The notes under the pieces: generated by a model
The model's input: only the letters and a program-made list of their open reading frames with translations
What the model was told of the DNA's origin: nothing
Database searches by the model: none
Shown: positions 27,493-37,219 of the stretch, piece by piece
How positions within the stretch are numbered: position 1 is the stretch's first letter
Layout: each line of letters begins with the position of its first letter
Program-made: the position numbers and the translations under genes
Source of the DNA: Candidatus Acidiferrales bacterium
GTDB taxonomy: Bacteria > Acidobacteriota > Terriglobia > Acidiferrales > UBA7541
DNA length: 64,000 nucleotides
Direction of reading: 5' to 3'
NCBI GenBank assembly: GCA_035934015.1
Contig: DASYYH010000026.1
Coordinates: 110,720 to 174,719, forward strand

Positions 27493-30400
27493 TCAGCGGT
27501 GCAAATTCGGCGCTGGCGAATCCTTTGTTGGAGGCGCGACCGACGGCAAAATCGGCCTTTCGCGCATCACTTGCCACGAGATGCCGCCGGAAACTTCTTT
27601 TTCCGTGTGCGTAATTCGGAGTTTTCCTTGTGCAAGATACTTCAAATGGACTTCGTCGAATGCTAGTCCAGCCGACGCGAGCAATCTCATGTAGTCGCCG
27701 TGAGCGGTTTCGTCGGGCGCTTCGGTATAGCCTGTGTCCCAGGTAATGTTCGGTGAAGCCCCGCCATAAAGCTCGCCCGCGCCGCTCCGCGCCGGGGCAG
27801 GCGAACCTTTGAGCGCCATATAAATGCGAATGCCGTCAACGATTGGCTGCGTCATGTAATCGGGATCCCAGCGCTGGCCATAGCGTTCATAGCGCGCATT
27901 CATGCGATTTTCGAGCGGCAGCAGGCCGGGCACGCTGCGCTCAGCGGCGACGATGCGGTCGCGCAATGCGTACGCAATCTGCTCGCTTTCCGGATGCGCC
28001 GGATCGCGCAAATAACCCATGCTTGTGAACCAACCTCGCGGAATCCACCATGCGCGTCCCGGATTCGCGCTTTCGCGCGTCTGCACCCAGGCGCTGTATT
28101 CGGAAAATGGCTGAATCCATTCGTGCGAAGGATAGCCATGCGGATTCAGAAAAGCGTCCGGCAGCCACGTCTGCAGCAGCAGTGGCCGCGTGCGCGATTC
28201 CGGATAAATCGGGTCCCTTTCCGCCTGTCCTTGGGTGACGTCCGCGCCGAGCGAGCCGTGGTAACCGGGATGCAACAGATTGTCGGGCGTGATTTTCGCA
28301 AGCTCGACCGACAACTGAGCGCCGTCGGGATTGTCGATGGGATGCAGCACCACGTTGACCTGCTTGAGCAGCACGCGCGTCTGCGGATCGGAGACGAGCA
28401 GCTCGCCCAACTTGTCTACATGGCTCGTGCTCGACACTTCGTTGGCATGTTGCCGTCCGGAATAAATGATGGAGGCCTTGAGCGTCGTCTCTTTCGCCCA
28501 GGATCGCAGGCGCGACGGCGACGGCTGCATGATGTCCGCCGCCCAGATGTTTTGTCCCAGGTAGCTTCGCCCCATCCAATAAACGTTGACGCCCGGATAA
28601 GCTGCGAGGCGCGCGAGGATTCTCGCGTTCCCTGCCGGGCTGATGGGTTCATCCCACTGGACAATCTCTCCTCCTGCCGCGTTCGCAGATTCGCCTCCTG
28701 ATGTTTCAGGCGATTTGCTCGCCTGCATGATCATCGGTCGCGGGTCGGCTGGACCGGGAATTTCCCAACTCACATAAGCGCGCGGCTCCGGACTATCAAC
28801 TTTCGCAGTGAGCGGGCGCGGCAACTCAAATTCCATCGCCATCTTCTGAAGATGTGCATAGGCAAGCGCATCGCGATAAATTCCCGCTGCATGCATCTCT
28901 TCCAGCCAGTGCAATTGCGCTTCAGCCTGCTCAACCGAAAAAATCGTGTGTTCCACTTGTTCGCGCGGCGCGAGCTTCACCCAGTCCTGATATTCGTCGT
29001 GCAGGTAATCGGCAGGCAGCGACCATGTCAGGCTCTCGACGCCTTGCTCTCCAGCTTTTACGCGAGCCTGAATCAGTCTCGGCCCGAATGCGCCGCTTAA
29101 CGCAGGCAGGTGTCTTTCTTTCTCATGGCGCGCTCCTTGCGCGTCCGTCCAGCTCAGCCGCACCAGCGGATTGGCGGCGGGCTTTCCATAAAATTCGATA
29201 TGTACGCGCCCATCCTTGCCGTCCTCCGAAGGATGAACAATCGGAATGATGCGCCCTGCGTAGTCGAAGGGATGCCCGGTTTCCAGGTCGCCCATCATGT
29301 CGAAAAAATTATCCGTCGCATAAAACGTGTCTTCTTGCAGAGCTTCGAGCGAGGAGATTCGCTCATGGTCGAGCCCGAGATTGTAGTCCGGTTCGCTCAT
29401 GTGGAAATCCATTCGCAGCGTATCGAAGAGCGGCTGATATTCCGCGCGAACGTCGCCGTGCGCCTGCGCCATGATGAATTGGTAGATGCGCGGCAGCGTC
29501 ACGTTCTGGTAGTGGTCCCAGAATTCTTCAATATCCGTCGGGATGCGCTCATCCAAAAGAACGTGCGCGGCGCTTTGTATATGAACCCATCCCGTTTCCA
29601 CCTGCACTTCCTCGTAGCGCGGCATCACGCCGTTGTATGGCTGCATCACAGTCGCAACGCGAAAGTCGCGGGATAGCATTTCATGCCCGGCCGCGTCGAA
29701 TGCATGAACGCGATAGGTTGGATCTCCCGGTTTTGATATAAATTCGTCGAAGGTAATTTTGGCCAGCGGCAGATTAAGCTTTCGGGCCACCATCTCGTCC
29801 ACTGGGTAAAGCTCCTGCACCCAGCGCGCTTGCGAATACATCGTTCGCACGTGCGACGCGTCCGCGTCTTTCGCGAAATCGATTTGAACCTTGGCAACTG
29901 ATTTGTTCGCGAGCTCCGGGGCAATTTCGTCCATCAGCCAGCTGTAACCTTGCTTGAACGCGCAAAGCACTTCGACGTGCATGTGCCCGCGCGCGACGCC
30001 CGCAAGCGCAAGAATTGCCTCAATCGCCGCCGTTAATTTCTGGCGCTCCTCAGGCCCTTCGCTGACGCGCGCTACAACCGTAACGGGCTGGCTCGGCTGA
30101 ATCTTGCGCGCCGCGCCTTCCACAGCATGCAGCAGGCGATTGCCCTCCCATGGAATTACGAGATCCTCGCTGAATGTCGGCTTGGCCTGATGGAACACAG
30201 TCTCCGGTCCTTCGTAATGCAGCGCCGGATTTGCATCGCAACATTGTGTCCCCGCGTGCAGACTGCCCGTTTGCACATCCGCGTCAGAAACATGCAGTTG
30301 TTGCTCGATCGTCTTGCGAACATAATCCGCCAGTCCGGGATCCGCTAAATCGACATAAACATTTGCCTTCACATCATGAATGCCCGCGGTTCCGCTGCTC

Positions 30401-31920
30401 GCCTCGTTGATTTGCTTCATCCAACGATCTAGATGGTAGAGCGCCGCGCTCGCTTGGCCCGCGCTCGAATGCAGCGAAAAAAAACGGTGCAGGCCATAGC
30501 GAATGTTCTCGATCGAGAGATATTGTTTCCCTGGCTCCCAAAGGTTCGGAAAACGTCCGGAGATGAGGTCAAGTGCTGCAACGGAGCCTTCATCATCGCC
30601 TTTGATAATCACCGCTCCGTGTTTTGGAAATGCATCGTCCACAACCCGCGCCTCGCCTTCGCCCGACGCAAGGCTCGTCTCCGCCTGCGATGCGACAGTG
30701 TCCTCATCGCTCAGTTTCTTCAATGCCGCATCGGTAAGCGCAGACGCGCCCGCGATAACCGCTTGCGTCTTCACGTCCTTTGCTTTCGCATCGGTTGCCG
30801 GCGACGCAATCGGGAGCGTAATTCCCGTCGTCTCCAGCCCCATGCGCGCCGCCAGATTGGCCATCGCTACGCCTTCTGCTCCAGCGGGAACGTAAAGATG
30901 TGCATTGAGTGTCGCAGGAACAGGAATTTTCGGCGCTGCGTTGAACAGCCCTTTGCCGGTGTAGAGCGTTGCGAGGTCCAGTCGCCGCGACGGCTCCGAA
31001 GGATTTTCTTCCGTCCCTTCTTGTGCGGCTGCAGATGAAGCCTCGGCCCCGGCGCCAGCCGCGCGCGTCGTTGTTGACTTTGTTTCTGTATCCGTCGCGC
31101 TGGCCTGCGCCGCCATCGGCTTCGGATTTTCGACCGAGACAACCGTCGGCCCGCCAATGACGATGAGTTGCCGCACTGCTGCAAGATGTGGCGAGGAAAA
31201 TGCCCCGCGCAAATCATCCGTCGAAATCGTGCCGTCGGCATGGAGAAACGCGCGTCGAATTCCGGGAATGTTCTGCGCATAAGTGACGCCAATCAATTGC
31301 GTCGCGCCGCCGTGCGCCGCCGCGCCCACCGCCTTGGCGATCTCGTCGAGTTCTTCGCCGGGAACTTTCCACTGATACGGCGCGCGCGCTGAATATGCAT
31401 CCGCCGCAGCCAGCAAACCGGTATCATCGAAGCCCACAATCGCGAGATTGTCGCCCGTCAGGAAAACGCCGCCTTCGCCTTTTTCCAGCATAGAAATCAA
31501 CGGGGCGAGCGTGCTCGACGTTTCCTGTGGCATCGCATTCTTACCGATCCAAATTCGCGGCCCTTTGCCATCAGTCTTGCCAGTCGTGGCTACAATCGGG
31601 AGCGTCAGTCCAGAAGTTCCATAACCAAGTCGAGCTGCGAGGTTTGCCGCAGCCGTATTCTCCGCGGCAGTCGGCTGCGCGGGTACGACAACGTGCCCGT
31701 CAATCGCGTCGGCGATCCCATTCTCGTTCGTGTCGATGAGCATCCAGCCTGCCGCAAAGGCATTTTCCAGGTGACTGGACGAAGCAGACTGCACGGAAGA
31801 CGCACGTTGCACCTGATCCTGCCGTGCCGCTCGAACTACGACCGTTGCAGAAAGTGCCGCAACAACGGTCCCCGACAAGACCGCAATCCAAGCAATTCTT
31901 ACGTCGCGTAGAAGCCCCAT
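27493..31920 (-). CDS. Giant M14 zinc carboxypeptidase with duplicated N-terminal domain
   Basis: A 1475-residue protein. A signal anchor (about 8-31) is followed by DTNENGIADAIDG (63-75), which looks like an EF-hand/dockerin-type calcium loop, and by two copies of one domain: ANLAARLGYGTSGLTLPIV starting at 92 and ANLAARMGLETTGITLPIA starting at 354. The catalytic M14 domain is C-terminal, with H-x-x-E in GRQHANEVSS (H1158, E1161) and the downstream NPHGYPSHEW. GAGGAGAT precedes ATG 31920 and excludes the longer upstream start. It stands alone, opposite to the 831-aa M14 gene. It is probably a surface or secreted peptidase; the substrate is unknown. Confidence 0.88.
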   Translation of the reverse strand: MGLLRDVRIAWIAVLSGTVVAALSATVVVRAARQDQVQRASSVQSASSSHLENAFAAGWMLIDTNENGIADAIDGHVVVPAQPTAAENTAAANLAARLGYGTSGLTLPIVATTGKTDGKGPRIWIGKNAMPQETSSTLAPLISMLEKGEGGVFLTGDNLAIVGFDDTGLLAAADAYSARAPYQWKVPGEELDEIAKAVGAAAHGGATQLIGVTYAQNIPGIRRAFLHADGTISTDDLRGAFSSPHLAAVRQLIVIGGPTVVSVENPKPMAAQASATDTETKSTTTRAAGAGAEASSAAAQEGTEENPSEPSRRLDLATLYTGKGLFNAAPKIPVPATLNAHLYVPAGAEGVAMANLAARMGLETTGITLPIASPATDAKAKDVKTQAVIAGASALTDAALKKLSDEDTVASQAETSLASGEGEARVVDDAFPKHGAVIIKGDDEGSVAALDLISGRFPNLWEPGKQYLSIENIRYGLHRFFSLHSSAGQASAALYHLDRWMKQINEASSGTAGIHDVKANVYVDLADPGLADYVRKTIEQQLHVSDADVQTGSLHAGTQCCDANPALHYEGPETVFHQAKPTFSEDLVIPWEGNRLLHAVEGAARKIQPSQPVTVVARVSEGPEERQKLTAAIEAILALAGVARGHMHVEVLCAFKQGYSWLMDEIAPELANKSVAKVQIDFAKDADASHVRTMYSQARWVQELYPVDEMVARKLNLPLAKITFDEFISKPGDPTYRVHAFDAAGHEMLSRDFRVATVMQPYNGVMPRYEEVQVETGWVHIQSAAHVLLDERIPTDIEEFWDHYQNVTLPRIYQFIMAQAHGDVRAEYQPLFDTLRMDFHMSEPDYNLGLDHERISSLEALQEDTFYATDNFFDMMGDLETGHPFDYAGRIIPIVHPSEDGKDGRVHIEFYGKPAANPLVRLSWTDAQGARHEKERHLPALSGAFGPRLIQARVKAGEQGVESLTWSLPADYLHDEYQDWVKLAPREQVEHTIFSVEQAEAQLHWLEEMHAAGIYRDALAYAHLQKMAMEFELPRPLTAKVDSPEPRAYVSWEIPGPADPRPMIMQASKSPETSGGESANAAGGEIVQWDEPISPAGNARILARLAAYPGVNVYWMGRSYLGQNIWAADIMQPSPSRLRSWAKETTLKASIIYSGRQHANEVSSTSHVDKLGELLVSDPQTRVLLKQVNVVLHPIDNPDGAQLSVELAKITPDNLLHPGYHGSLGADVTQGQAERDPIYPESRTRPLLLQTWLPDAFLNPHGYPSHEWIQPFSEYSAWVQTRESANPGRAWWIPRGWFTSMGYLRDPAHPESEQIAYALRDRIVAAERSVPGLLPLENRMNARYERYGQRWDPDYMTQPIVDGIRIYMALKGSPAPARSGAGELYGGASPNITWDTGYTEAPDETAHGDYMRLLASAGLAFDEVHLKYLAQGKLRITHTEKEVSGGISWQVMRERPILPSVAPPTKDSPAPNLHR

Positions 31921-32250
31921 AAATCTCCTCGACGGATAAAGAATAAAATGTCGCGTAACTCTATTCCGAGATAGCCCGCATTTCAACGAAAGATGCTCCG
32001 AGAAACGGGCTAAATCTCACGTCCCAGTGCGTCACGGTGCGCCCTGCAACTGCATCCAGAGGAGCAAAGTCCTAATCCCTTCGGGCAGGTGCAGAACAGG
32101 CCGAAAATCTGCTATTCTAGGAAACAGTACGGCTCGGTCCGGTGTCTAAGTTATTAGAGGCTTTCCTGCGAGCTTCGGCGAACCTGCCGGGCAGGCGAGC
32201 GGGCCGAAAATTTGTCAGGTTGGGGTAGACCTGGATAGGCGGCACGACGC
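31921..32250. other. Divergent intergenic region with possible ECF-type promoter
   Basis: No gene is seen. It separates the divergent giant M14 gene and the sigma-factor gene. On the plus strand GGAAAC (32120-32125) and GTCTAA (32144-32149), 18 bases apart, resemble an ECF sigma-factor promoter and could mean that the following sigma factor drives its own operon. The spacing is at the long end for such promoters, so this is tentative. Confidence 0.35.
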
Positions 32251-32985
32251 ATGTCGGATTTGGCGCAGACTCTATCCTGGATTCAAGATGAGACGCAGCT
32301 ACTCACCGAGCTGAGGTCCGGCTCGGATACTGCCTTCGATTGGCTTGTCACCTATTACCACGCCTCGGTTTACAACGTCATTTACAGCATTATTGCCGAT
32401 CGCAGCGATGCAGCCGACGTAACTCAGGAGGTCTTCCTCAAGGTTTTCCGCGGCATTGGCGGTTTCCGCCAGGGCAGTTCGTTGAAGACGTGGCTCTATC
32501 GCATTGCCGTGCGCGAGTCGCTGAACCATCGCCGCTGGTGGCAGCGTCACAGCAAGCACGAAGTGTCCATTGATTTCTCGGCAAGCGATAATCAGTCCGC
32601 TGCTGAATTGCCAGACGCCGATGCGACGCCGTTTGATCGCTTCGCCAGGAATGAGTTGCAGACCGTCGTGCGCAATGCGCTCTCCGAGCTGCCGGAAGTC
32701 TATCGCAGTGCCGTAATTCTGCGTGATCTCGAGGGGCTTTCCTATGAGGAAGTATCCGAAGTCCTGGAAATCTCGGTCGCCACGGTCAAGACACGCATTC
32801 TTCGCGGACGCCGAGCTTTGAGAAAAATCCTGGACCCGGTGTTGCACGAGCCGTCGGCTTCCGCAGTTCGAAGCGAATTGCCGCGCGAAGGCGCAGTCAT
32901 GCTTTCGGCGGCGAGCGGCGTTTCGGAGTCGCCGCTGAGTTCTTATGCTGCTATGGCAATGAATCGGGGAAGTGGAGGCGCATAA
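32251..32985 (+). CDS. ECF-type RNA polymerase sigma factor
   Basis: A 244-residue sigma-70 family protein of the extracytoplasmic-function group. Region 2 is clear (VYNVIYSIIADRSDAADVTQ, then EVFLKVFRGIGGF and KTWLYRIAVRES), and region 4 is LSELPEVYRSAVILRDLEGL followed by SYEEVSEVLEISVATVKTRI. There is no region 3. About 50 residues after region 4 form a low-complexity tail (SSYAAMAMNRGSGGA) not needed for promoter binding. The stop overlaps the start of the anti-sigma gene (TAATG), the usual pairing for a sigma factor held inactive at the membrane. Confidence 0.95.
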   Translation: MSDLAQTLSWIQDETQLLTELRSGSDTAFDWLVTYYHASVYNVIYSIIADRSDAADVTQEVFLKVFRGIGGFRQGSSLKTWLYRIAVRESLNHRRWWQRHSKHEVSIDFSASDNQSAAELPDADATPFDRFARNELQTVVRNALSELPEVYRSAVILRDLEGLSYEEVSEVLEISVATVKTRILRGRRALRKILDPVLHEPSASAVRSELPREGAVMLSAASGVSESPLSSYAAMAMNRGSGGA

Positions 32986-33680
32986 TGACCTGCCGAGAAG
33001 TTTCACGGCATCTGGCGGGCTATTTGGATGGCGCAGGTCCGACGGACCGGCACGCGAATGTTCGCGTGCACCTGGAAAATTGTGCATCCTGCCGCGCGGA
33101 CCTGGAAAGCTATCGCCGCTTGGCGCAAGCGCTCGCGGGTGCGAAGGCGATGATGCCACCTGCGGACCTCGCCACGCGCATCCGCGTCGAGGCTTCTCGC
33201 CTTCAGGTTTATAAGAGTGCCAGTCGGCCGATTCTCTCCCGTGCGCGCATGTTCTTCGAGCATATTTTGCGGCCACTGGCTGTTCCCGCGACCGGTGGTT
33301 TGTTGACTGCTGCATTTGTCTTCGTGTTTCTGGTTCAGAGCCTCATCGTGGGCATGCCAATGGGGAATATTCCCAACGACCTCCCAACGGATTTGATTCA
33401 ACCGGCGCGTCTGGAGAGTCTCGCGCCATTCCCTCTGCCTGCTCTTTTGGGCGATGGCAAAGGCTCGGCCTCCGGAATGCTCAAGGTAGAGGCCACGGTC
33501 AATGCCGAAGGGCAAGTGGGCGACTACAAGATTCTTTCCGGACCGGACGACGCGGCCATTCGCCACCAGATTGATCAGATCCTGATTTTTTCTCGGTTTC
33601 GGCCTGAGCTCAATTTCGGCCGGCCGACGTCCGGCGGTCAGGTGATCGTCACATTTAGTGAGGTTCGCGTTCGCGGCTGA
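32985..33680 (+). CDS. Anti-sigma factor with zinc finger and TonB-like C-terminus
   Basis: A 231-residue membrane protein. The N-terminal cytoplasmic zinc-binding anti-sigma domain has C3 and the H-x3-C-x2-C motif (H29, C33, C36). One membrane segment lies near residues 97-117 (LAVPATGGLLTAAFVFVFLV). The extracytoplasmic end (about 150-231: GMLKVEATVNAEGQVGDYKI, then FSRFRPELNFGRPTSGGQVI) resembles the C-terminal domain of TonB. Start codon and stop of the sigma gene overlap, and GGAGG is 7 bases upstream. The likely role is to hold the sigma factor until a cell-envelope signal arrives. Confidence 0.88.
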   Translation: MTCREVSRHLAGYLDGAGPTDRHANVRVHLENCASCRADLESYRRLAQALAGAKAMMPPADLATRIRVEASRLQVYKSASRPILSRARMFFEHILRPLAVPATGGLLTAAFVFVFLVQSLIVGMPMGNIPNDLPTDLIQPARLESLAPFPLPALLGDGKGSASGMLKVEATVNAEGQVGDYKILSGPDDAAIRHQIDQILIFSRFRPELNFGRPTSGGQVIVTFSEVRVRG

Positions 33681-33940
33681 GCCACCGGCAGCGGTCTTCC
33701 CGCTCAAGATCGTTCGTGCTGCCCATGCTTGAATTCCTCGGATGGCTACTTTGCATCAGGTTCATGCCACGCCCTCTGTCAGCCCGTTTTTTCTGGTGGA
33801 GCGTTTCTTGACTCAGCCAACCCGGCCCTATAGAGTGAGAATCTCACATCAGTGATCCCCTGCATCGGGTGTGCGGCATCAGTCTGAAGGAGAGGGTTAA
33901 GTTTTTGCAGCACTGCGCCTTACGTCGAGAAACCACGGAC

Positions 33941-35536
33941 ATGAAGAGTCGAGGAACTAGTCGGCATCTGGTCCTGTGTGTTTCCGTCGCCATCGCTTTG
34001 TGTTTGCTTTGGGCTGCTTCTGCGGTTCGAGCCTCCGCGCAGGAAACGACGGAGGCCACGGAAAACTCGCCCAATCCAATCACCGTGCAGTTGAGTCCGC
34101 AACTGTTCGCCACCATGTGCGCTCTGGACGCCGCGGGTTTTGGCGCCAATTCGACCAATCTCAATTTAAGTCCTCTCGAAACCGACATTCAGGCACGCAT
34201 GCTTCAATTAAAGGGCCCTGCCGCTGTCGCCGTTCGCCAGTTTTATTCTCAGCATCAGCATGCCGACCCTGAGGAAACACTCGCGCCGTATCTGTCTTTC
34301 GCTCTGGCTGTCGGGCCTCCGCCGGAATTTCATTTCATGGTTTCGCATGATGAATTGCCTCCCGCTGTGCTTTCCATCGACGGCTTTTCCGACGTCCTTC
34401 GCGATTTCTACTCCGAAGCGCAGATTGACCATGAGTGGGCAGCCGCCGAACCAGATATGGAGCGTGAGGCGGACCGTCTCACGGATCCTTTTCGGCAGAT
34501 CGTTCTTCAAAGCACAGTCTATCTCCGTCAAATTCTCACGCCTGAGCAAGGCCGCACGTTCACCGTGATTCCCTCGATGTTGGTCGGCCCGCGCGTGGAT
34601 TTTCGGAACGTGGGAAACCATTACATTGTCGTTGTCGGAGAAGGCTCAGTACTTCCTCTGGAAGATATTCGCCATGCCTTCCTGCATTTTCTACTGGATC
34701 CCGACGTTCTCAGCTACCAACCCGCCATTTCCACGCGGCGCGCACTCTTGAGCATTGCCGCCCGGGCGCCACAGCTCCCATATGCCTACCAAGATGATTT
34801 TGTGGGGCTATTCGATGAGTGTCTTGTTCGTGCGGTTGAGTTGAAGCTGCGCAAACTGGCGCCGGCTCCATTGGAAACGTTGTTAAGCGCCAATGACCGC
34901 ACTGGCTTCATTCTCGTGCGGCCGGTTTACGAGCAATTGGCGGTATTTGAGAAAGATCAGTCCTCCATGCGCCTTTATATGCCGGATCTCATCCGCTCCA
35001 TCAAAGTGGCGCAGGAGCAGAAGCGCCTGCAGAGCGTTCAATTCGCGCCCGCCGGCGAGCGAATTCAGTCCGGTGGAATCGGCGGTGAGGGCGCATCCGC
35101 CAACGCCGTCGGAGAAGCCGTTGTCAACAATGCGCTGATGCGCGGCGATCGCCAGATCGCTTTGCAGGATGCCTCTGGCGCAGCGGCCACATTTCAGAGC
35201 GTCCTCGACCAGCATCCCAACCTCCCGCGAGCTTTGTACGGGCTGGCTCTTGCTTCGCTCTTGCAAAACCAGGGGCAAAAGGCTGAGGATATTTTTGAAA
35301 AGCTCATCCAGCCTCCGAATTCGGGCTCGAAGCAGCTGCCTCCCAGTCCGGACATTTTGGCATGGTCGCATGTTTACCTCGGCCGAATGCATGACGTTCA
35401 AGGCGATCGAGATGGCGCCATGAACGAGTATCGAGCGGCATTGGTCGTCAATGGCGCGCCGGAAGCCGCGCGCGCTGCGGCGCAGCAGGGAATTGATTCG
35501 CCGTACCGGCCTCCGGCCGGGGCACAAAAGCAATAG
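33941..35536 (+). CDS. Secreted protein with C-terminal TPR-like repeats (531 aa)
   Basis: A signal peptide (HLVLCVSVAIALCLLWAASA) precedes a large alpha-helical region of unknown family (about 40-380), which includes the possible motif FLHFLLDPDV. The C-terminal about 120 residues form TPR-like repeats (AATFQSVLDQHPNLPRALYG, then GRMHDVQGDRDGAMNEYRAA). The ATG at 33941 starts a normal signal peptide; a TTG at 33905 with AAGGAG upstream is an alternative that adds 12 residues. It is followed 54 bases on by another TPR protein, so the pair may work together, perhaps as a periplasmic scaffold. Confidence 0.75.
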   Translation: MKSRGTSRHLVLCVSVAIALCLLWAASAVRASAQETTEATENSPNPITVQLSPQLFATMCALDAAGFGANSTNLNLSPLETDIQARMLQLKGPAAVAVRQFYSQHQHADPEETLAPYLSFALAVGPPPEFHFMVSHDELPPAVLSIDGFSDVLRDFYSEAQIDHEWAAAEPDMEREADRLTDPFRQIVLQSTVYLRQILTPEQGRTFTVIPSMLVGPRVDFRNVGNHYIVVVGEGSVLPLEDIRHAFLHFLLDPDVLSYQPAISTRRALLSIAARAPQLPYAYQDDFVGLFDECLVRAVELKLRKLAPAPLETLLSANDRTGFILVRPVYEQLAVFEKDQSSMRLYMPDLIRSIKVAQEQKRLQSVQFAPAGERIQSGGIGGEGASANAVGEAVVNNALMRGDRQIALQDASGAAATFQSVLDQHPNLPRALYGLALASLLQNQGQKAEDIFEKLIQPPNSGSKQLPPSPDILAWSHVYLGRMHDVQGDRDGAMNEYRAALVVNGAPEAARAAAQQGIDSPYRPPAGAQKQ

Positions 35537-35590
35537 CTCCTGAAGAAATCGCTGTGGGACGCGGCGCAAACGGAAGGAAAGGACATTTCG

Positions 35591-36478
35591 ATGAAACGAA
35601 AGACAGGAATTCTGATGGGATTCGCGACGCTGGCTTGCCTGGCATTGTCGCCCGCGCTGTTTGCGCAGCAAGGACAGTCGCAGCAGCAGGGTCAGCAATC
35701 CGGGCAGCAGTCTCAGCCGCCCTCTCTGCTTCACCCGGCTGGCCAGCAAGCGCAGCAGGCTCCTGCCCAGCAAGCGCCCAAGGTGGATCCGAAAGAGGAG
35801 GCCGATTACAAAGCGTTATTCGACATGATGCAGTCTCCCACACCGGACCTCGACAAGGAAATTCAGTCCTCCGAGGATTTTTTGAAGAATTTTCCGCAGA
35901 GCCACTATCGCGCTTGGGTGGCCTCCCGATTGACGAATCTTTATTTCCAGAAGCGCGACATAACCAAAATGCTCAGCGCCTCTACGCTTGCCCTCCAGTT
36001 GAATCCTAACGATGTAAGTGTTCTCGTCCCGGTCGGCTGGGTTTTGCCGCGGGTTGACGCTAACGCTCCGGATTTTCCGGACCGGCTCGCCAGGGCCGAG
36101 CAGTATGAGAAGCATGCTCTCGAGCTCCTTCCCACTCTGCCCAAGCCGGCACAAGTCACCGATCAGCAGTTTGCTCAGAGCAAGGCTGACGCTGTCTCCC
36201 AGGCCCACAGCGGTCTTGGTCTGGTCTATTTCCGCGAAGGCAAATATCAGCAGTCGTCTGACGAACTTCAGCAGGCAACGCAAGTCACGACCGATAGCGA
36301 TCCGACCGATTTCTTTATCCTCGGTCTGGATCTCGATCAGTTGCAAAAATTCGCCGACGCTTCCAAGGCGTATGATTCCTGTGCCGCACTGACGTCAACC
36401 CTGCAGGACACTTGCAAGCGCAATGGCGCTGCGGCCAAGACGAAAGCCGGCTCTCAGCCAGCACCTCGCAAACCCTGA
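35591..36478 (+). CDS. Secreted TPR protein with Gln-rich linker (295 aa)
   Basis: Signal peptide (LMGFATLACLALSPALFA), a 40-residue glutamine-rich low-complexity linker (QQGQSQQQGQQSGQQSQ and following), then helical TPR-type repeats (HYRAWVASRLTNLYFQKRDI, SGLGLVYFREGKYQQSSDEL, TDFFILGLDLDQLQKFADAS). AAAGGA sits 9 bases ahead of ATG 35591. It lies between the larger TPR protein and rnc on the same strand. A periplasmic protein-interaction role is likely; no enzyme motif is seen. Confidence 0.78.
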   Translation: MKRKTGILMGFATLACLALSPALFAQQGQSQQQGQQSGQQSQPPSLLHPAGQQAQQAPAQQAPKVDPKEEADYKALFDMMQSPTPDLDKEIQSSEDFLKNFPQSHYRAWVASRLTNLYFQKRDITKMLSASTLALQLNPNDVSVLVPVGWVLPRVDANAPDFPDRLARAEQYEKHALELLPTLPKPAQVTDQQFAQSKADAVSQAHSGLGLVYFREGKYQQSSDELQQATQVTTDSDPTDFFILGLDLDQLQKFADASKAYDSCAALTSTLQDTCKRNGAAAKTKAGSQPAPRKP

Positions 36479-36505
36479 GGTTTTTCGAGCGAAACACGGT
36501 ACCCA

Positions 36506-37219
36506 ATGACCGATCCGGAAAGGGAAGATCTCGAAGCCAGACTTGGCCACCGATTTCACAAGATCGGATGGCTGGAGCGCGCGCTCACTCATCGTTCTCA
36601 TACCTTCCTCTCTGAGGAACATCACAATGAGCGCCTCGAATTCTTGGGGGATAGCGTCCTTGGCTTGGCTGTAAGCCAGGTCCTCGTACTTCGCTTTCCG
36701 GATTGGGAAGAGGGGAGTCTCTCGAAAGCGCGTGCTCGCCTCGTGAGCGCCGCCAGTGCGGAGGTCGCCGCAAACAGACTGCGTCTTGGTGACCACTTGC
36801 GCCTTGGCCCCGGCGAGGAAAAAACGGGCGGCCGCAAAAAACGAAATCTGCTCGCTGATGCTTATGAGGCTGTCGTCGGTGCCATTTTCCGCGATGCGGG
36901 ATTCGAACCGGCCGCCGCATTCGTCGAGCGAACGCTTCTCCATGACACCCGCTTCACGGATTCCTTGCTCGACGATGAAGACAACAAATCTGCTTTGCAA
37001 GAATTGCTGCAAGGCCGCGGAATACCGCCCGCGGAATACCGCGTCGTCAAGGAGTCGGGCCCTGAACATCAGAAAATATTTCGCGTTTCCGTCCGCGTCG
37101 ATGGGCGTTCTTTGGCCGAAGGAGAGGGACGCAGCAAAAAATCGGCCGAGCAGGCCGCGGCAGGACTGGCCTTAAAAGCGCTGCTCGCCGAACATGCAGG
37201 CGACGGCAAGGCTCGCTGA
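36506..37219 (+). CDS. rnc: Ribonuclease III
   Basis: RNase III cleaves double-stranded RNA, including the rRNA precursor. The 237-residue protein has the endonuclease signature NERLEFLGDSVLGLA near residue 41 with the catalytic Glu/Asp residues, the second acidic cluster in NLLADAYEAVVGAIF, and a C-terminal double-stranded-RNA-binding domain (NKSALQELLQGRG, then EGEGRSKKSAEQAAAGLAL). The start is ATG 36506 with a weak ribosome binding site. Its stop overlaps the start of the AsmA-like gene (TGATG). Confidence 0.96.
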   Translation: MTDPEREDLEARLGHRFHKIGWLERALTHRSHTFLSEEHHNERLEFLGDSVLGLAVSQVLVLRFPDWEEGSLSKARARLVSAASAEVAANRLRLGDHLRLGPGEEKTGGRKKRNLLADAYEAVVGAIFRDAGFEPAAAFVERTLLHDTRFTDSLLDDEDNKSALQELLQGRGIPPAEYRVVKESGPEHQKIFRVSVRVDGRSLAEGEGRSKKSAEQAAAGLALKALLAEHAGDGKAR

